A DNA stretch of 64,000 bases, taken from positions 12,586,001 through 12,650,000 of the forward strand of contig CM106586.1 in assembly GCA_048013815.1 (NCBI GenBank), in the 5' to 3' direction. Below are positions 58,458 through 64,000 of the stretch, one piece after another. The DNA comes from Setoptus koraiensis (taxonomy: Eukaryota > Arthropoda). Position numbers and translations under genes: made by a program. Position 1 is the first letter of the stretch, and every line of letters begins with the position of its first letter. The notes beneath the pieces are model-generated. The model worked only from the letters and a program-made list of their open reading frames with translations. It had not been told where the DNA came from and searched no databases.

Positions 58458-59537
58458 ATGGGTTGTTCAATGAGCTCGTCGGCCGAACGTGCTGCCCAAA
58501 TTAGATCAAAAAAAATTGATCATGATCTACGCAGAGAGAATGCGCGTAAGGCGGGCGAAGTTAAACTGCTATTGCTGGGAGCTGGAGAATCTGGAAAATC
58601 TACCATAGTTAAGCAAATCAAGATTATACACGAGTCATGCTTCACCGAAGATGAATGCATGCAACACAAATCAATAGTACATAACAATGCTATCCAAAGT
58701 TTGAAGGCCATACTAACTGGCATGAACAAGCTACACATCGACCTGGATGATGAAGCCAAACTTGAAGATGTTGAATTTTTTGTGCGGTGCTATCTGGATG
58801 CCCAGAGAGACTTGAGGTCTATGCCAGAGCTAACACCAGAACTGGCTAAAGTAATGAAAAATATTTGGGAAGACAGGGGAGTTCAGTTGTCGTTGCGACG
58901 GTCCAACGAATACCAACTAAATGACTCGGCAGAATACTTTCTCAATGCATTGTCACGTATATCTCATCCTGCCTATATACCCACTCAACAGGATGTATTG
59001 AGAACACGAGTTAAAACCACTGGTATAATCGAAACTAAATTTAGATACAGGGGACTGTTATTCAGATTATTTGATGTTGGTGGACAACGAAGCGAGAGGA
59101 GCAAATGGATACATTGTTTCGATGGTGTTACAGCCATTATATTTTGTGTAGCATTATCTGGATATGATCTGACATTATACGAAGATGAAAAAGTCAATAG
59201 AATACAAGAGAGCATGAAATTATTCGAATCCATATGCAACAATAAGCTGTTTACAGATACCACAATAATACTATTCTTAAACAAAAAAGACTTATTCAAA
59301 CAAAAAATTTGTCGATCATCACTTAAACTAGCCTTCCCAGAATACAATGGTAATAACACTTATGAGGAAGCTGCTGCTTACATAAGATATAGATTCGAAT
59401 CGCTGAATAAGAATAGAGACAAGAAGATCTTCACGCATCTCACATGTGCTACCAACCAACAAAACATGGAACTGGTCTTCGAAGCCGTCACTAATGACAT
59501 TCTGAAACGTAACCTCAATGGTCATAATCTCTACTAA
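58458..59537 (+). CDS. G protein alpha subunit, i/o class, divergent
   Basis: A heterotrimeric G-protein alpha subunit of 359 residues in one coding exon. The N-terminus MGCSMS has the N-myristoylation glycine and the palmitoylation cysteine of the i/o class. GTPase motifs are complete: P-loop GAGESGKST (41-49), RTRVKTTGI with the switch I arginine (about 182), DVGGQRSER with the catalytic Gln (about 208), NKKD (about 275) and TCAT near the end. [17 protein letters not shown] and [17 protein letters not shown] favour the i branch. The helical domain is diverged and a few residues longer than usual. The C-terminus ends NLNGHNLY, with His where the i/o class normally has the Cys four from the end. 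A lineage-specific, possibly retrotransposed paralogue is likely. Confidence 0.93.
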   Translation: MGCSMSSSAERAAQIRSKKIDHDLRRENARKAGEVKLLLLGAGESGKSTIVKQIKIIHESCFTEDECMQHKSIVHNNAIQSLKAILTGMNKLHIDLDDEAKLEDVEFFVRCYLDAQRDLRSMPELTPELAKVMKNIWEDRGVQLSLRRSNEYQLNDSAEYFLNALSRISHPAYIPTQQDVLRTRVKTTGIIETKFRYRGLLFRLFDVGGQRSERSKWIHCFDGVTAIIFCVALSGYDLTLYEDEKVNRIQESMKLFESICNNKLFTDTTIILFLNKKDLFKQKICRSSLKLAFPEYNGNNTYEEAAAYIRYRFESLNKNRDKKIFTHLTCATNQQNMELVFEAVTNDILKRNLNGHNLY

Positions 59538-59974
59538 AATTATAATCTGAAAAAGTAAAAGCAAAAAAGACGATCTTGAATAATCAGTCATCAATCAAAC
59601 AGAATCTACCTACTCTTATCTAACTATCCTCTAATCTTGTCAACAAATCCGCATGCTGAGTTTATTTTATTGAATAATCAATAAACCGATTACAAATCTT
59701 CACAAGTCATGGGTTATATCATTGTTCTCTTTCCCAAGTTATTGTCTTGAGTGCTAATTACCGATAAGGATCCAACTTGACAGTTTTATAAACTGTGAGA
59801 TTTATTTTATTCAAAATTGCCGCACCGAAAAAAGTTTTCTATCGTGCAGTTAGAACACGTGTTTGGGACAATTAAGAATAGGAGATCACCATCACAACAT
59901 CGATGATACTTCAGCTAGGTTGCTTATCTTGTTGTATATTTATCTAGATTGTATCTAGTATAGTCATCATCTTA
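59538..59974. other. Intergenic, G-alpha to NOL9
   Basis: 437 bp holding the G-alpha 3' UTR (AATAAA-like sequences near 59672-59685) and the NOL9 promoter. No gene is seen. Confidence 0.55.
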
Positions 59975-61344
59975 ATGTCTCAGAAACAAGTGAATAATCA
60001 GAAATATCTGCAAAGGTTTGTTTCAGGGTATGGAGTTACTTTTCCCAGTGAGTACTTATGGAGCAAAAATCACCTTTTCTCAAACCATCTAAGTCATGAC
60101 CAGATAATAATTAAAAACTCAATTTTTGATTTACAGGTGATGAAAAAAGACGAACTTTGCAGGAGTATGGGAGAGAGGCGTGGAGTGAAATATTCCGCAA
60201 GCTGGATATCCAACAGGACTCTGTAATCTTATTTTGCGGAGCCAAAAATGTTGGAAAATCGTCATTAGTGAGATACATCGTGAACAGGGTAGTCAGATCT
60301 CGCACAGTGAATGGCGAATCGTCCGACAGATCACCAGACGATGATTTCAGCCATGTCTACTACATGGACTGTGATCCGGGACAACCAGAGATGACAACAC
60401 CAGGAGTGTTATCGGCTCATCTTATAAAGTCTGGCGAGAGTCTGCAAATGCCACCCTATCTCAACATGCTACAGCACGAGGTCATAGCAATATCCAGCGT
60501 CGCTGGTACGAATATGTCCACTGACCCGAAAATTTATGTTGATACATGTCAGTATATATTCAAGAAAATAGAACACCACATGGATATCATAGGAAAACGG
60601 CGTCCTATTTTCATAAATACTATGGGTCATATAAGGAATGTGGGTTTGGCAATGCTCATAGATTTGATCAAATTATCTCAGCCAACAGATGTCATTGTAC
60701 TCAATATAAAGAATGATTCGAACAGGACTATCTATTGTGACTTTTCAGCTAAAGAGATCCAGGGAACGCCTTATTCTTTCTCCGATGCTAGTGAACAAAA
60801 CAACGATAGTTCCTCGCTAAATTATAAACTGTGGGTTGAAAACTTGGAATTCTCCTTTCCTGATTCTCGAAAAACGTCCACGAATAACAGACTCGCATCT
60901 ATGTTGGCCTATCTAGCTTACATTCCTGAGGCTCTTTATCTACCGATAGACAAGACACCACCAAAGTTTCTCAAGATGGACGGATTATTGACACATTGCG
61001 CCTCGAGTTATCCTCTTAAGCCGAGCATTGTGTTAGATCTATTACCCAACTCATGGATCCATCTTTGTCACATCGATCCTAAACAAGTTACTCTTTCTCT
61101 GAAGGCGAGTTCCGTTTCCAATCAACAAAATAATACCTCACTAACATTGGCACAGAACATCAGGGATAACTCTTTTTACGGTTGTGGTATAATTCTGGGT
61201 TTAGATCTTCAGCAATTAAAAATTGAACTGATTACACCGTTAGACCAGTTAACGTTAGACACAAAGATAAATTTGATTATTAAGCCACTGTCAATACAAG
61301 TTCCAAGCGTCATTTTCGCAGACACCAGCACAGTAAATGACTAG
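59975..61344 (+). CDS. NOL9: NOL9/Grc3-like polynucleotide 5'-hydroxyl kinase
   Basis: Homologue of NOL9/Grc3, the kinase that phosphorylates 5'-OH ends of RNA during pre-rRNA ITS2 processing with the nuclease LAS1. Exons 59975-60047 and 60137-61344 (89-bp intron, serine codon split) give 426 residues. The P-loop GAKNVGKSS is near residue 59, followed by VYYMDCDPGQPEMTTPGVLS (family DCDxGQxExTPxG). Further on are PIFINTMGHIRNVGLAMLID and a C-terminal beta-rich part with CGIILGLD. Human NOL9 has 702 residues; the roughly 270-residue N-terminal domain before the kinase is missing, and the first exon supplies only 24 residues. The start has an upstream in-frame stop. The kinase should still fold. 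Confidence 0.9.
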
Positions 61345-61833
61345 CCTTGATAAAGAATTGTTATACAAACCACCTTAGGTGTGAGTAATAAAAGAACTCA
61401 GACAGTCTTCTGGGGAAAAGTAATCTCAAAAGTCACCTAGTTTTTTCTTGCTCGCGTTTTTATAGAAGTGCTTCAAATGCCATCGAAATGAAGTTTTGCC
61501 CTCTGTGACAAGCATAATAGGGTCATCTCATTCTGAATAGACCACAGTAACTGTTTAAAACTTATCCTCATTTGGTGGCATCTAAATCATTTAATTCATG
61601 GAAGCACTTGTCTCGTAGAGATACCAAAATAACACTAAAATGTGAATAGAATCTAAAGTAATTCTTTTTTTATAGTATACTATGCATAGTGAGAATTTTA
61701 TCTCTCGGCAAACTAATCGTGTGTTAGTCGATTCAGAGTCACTTCGCACGATTATTATATCAAGCCTGAGAATGGTCGTTTGTGCAGATGGCTTATTTAT
61801 CATATATTAATTTAATATATTAGTTTTTCTAAC
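61345..61833. other. Convergent 3' ends, NOL9 / SEC61A
   Basis: 489 bp between two convergent stop codons. AT-rich; no gene is seen. Confidence 0.6.

Positions 61834-64000
<2,167 letters not shown>

Overview
The window is nuclear DNA of an arthropod, most likely a mite (an inference). The proteins place it in Ecdysozoa/Arthropoda: a Mesh-type septate-junction protein, an innexin, an eclosion-hormone-like neuropeptide and SARA. Acariform mites are suggested by short introns (76-218 bp in every gene reconstructed here), many single-exon genes, CAA/CAG-type microsatellites and N/T/Q-rich disordered protein tails. I see no rRNA, tRNA, CRISPR array, transposon or virus-derived element that I can support.

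Layout. 1-5.4 kb is GC-rich, gene-poor DNA with several minisatellites. 5.4-9.6 kb holds mesh (minus), itself GC-rich. After about 9.7 kb the base composition falls sharply and stays AT-rich. 11-20 kb carries an FBXL-like F-box protein (-), 6-pyruvoyl-tetrahydropterin synthase (+), an eclosion-hormone-like peptide (-), an orphan six-cysteine exon-like ORF (-), an ARID2/BAP170-like protein without its ARID (-) and a SRFBP1/BUD22-like protein (-). KICS2 (+) stands head to head with the last of these. 25-29 kb has a long-tailed innexin (+) facing a three-exon SDR (-). 33.4 kb has a TATA-driven, lysine-rich secreted protein (+). 38.6-41 kb has UQCRC2 (+) and a zinc-finger protein with a CtBP-binding motif (-).

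42.7-49.4 kb is the most rearranged part. A propeller-like/zinc-finger gene and the 3' end of SRP54 occur twice, as direct repeats of about 98% identity on either side of GPATCH1. One copy has the full zinc-finger gene and a stub of SRP54. The other has full SRP54 and a zinc-finger gene lacking 416 codons in frame. 49.8-64 kb holds PIAS (+), an orphan acidic protein (-), SARA/ZFYVE9 (-), a stand-alone SP-RING paralogue of PIAS (+), an intronless G-alpha i/o-like protein (+), NOL9 (+) and SEC61A (-).

Most genes are unrelated housekeeping loci. Several have lost a hallmark part: ARID2 without ARID, GPATCH1 without a G-patch glycine core, NOL9 without its N-terminal domain, and a G-alpha without the C-terminal cysteine. 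Others are local duplicates reduced to one module. Functional links inside the window are few: SRP54 and SEC61A both act in co-translational ER targeting, and PIAS and the mini-PIAS share SUMO-ligase chemistry.
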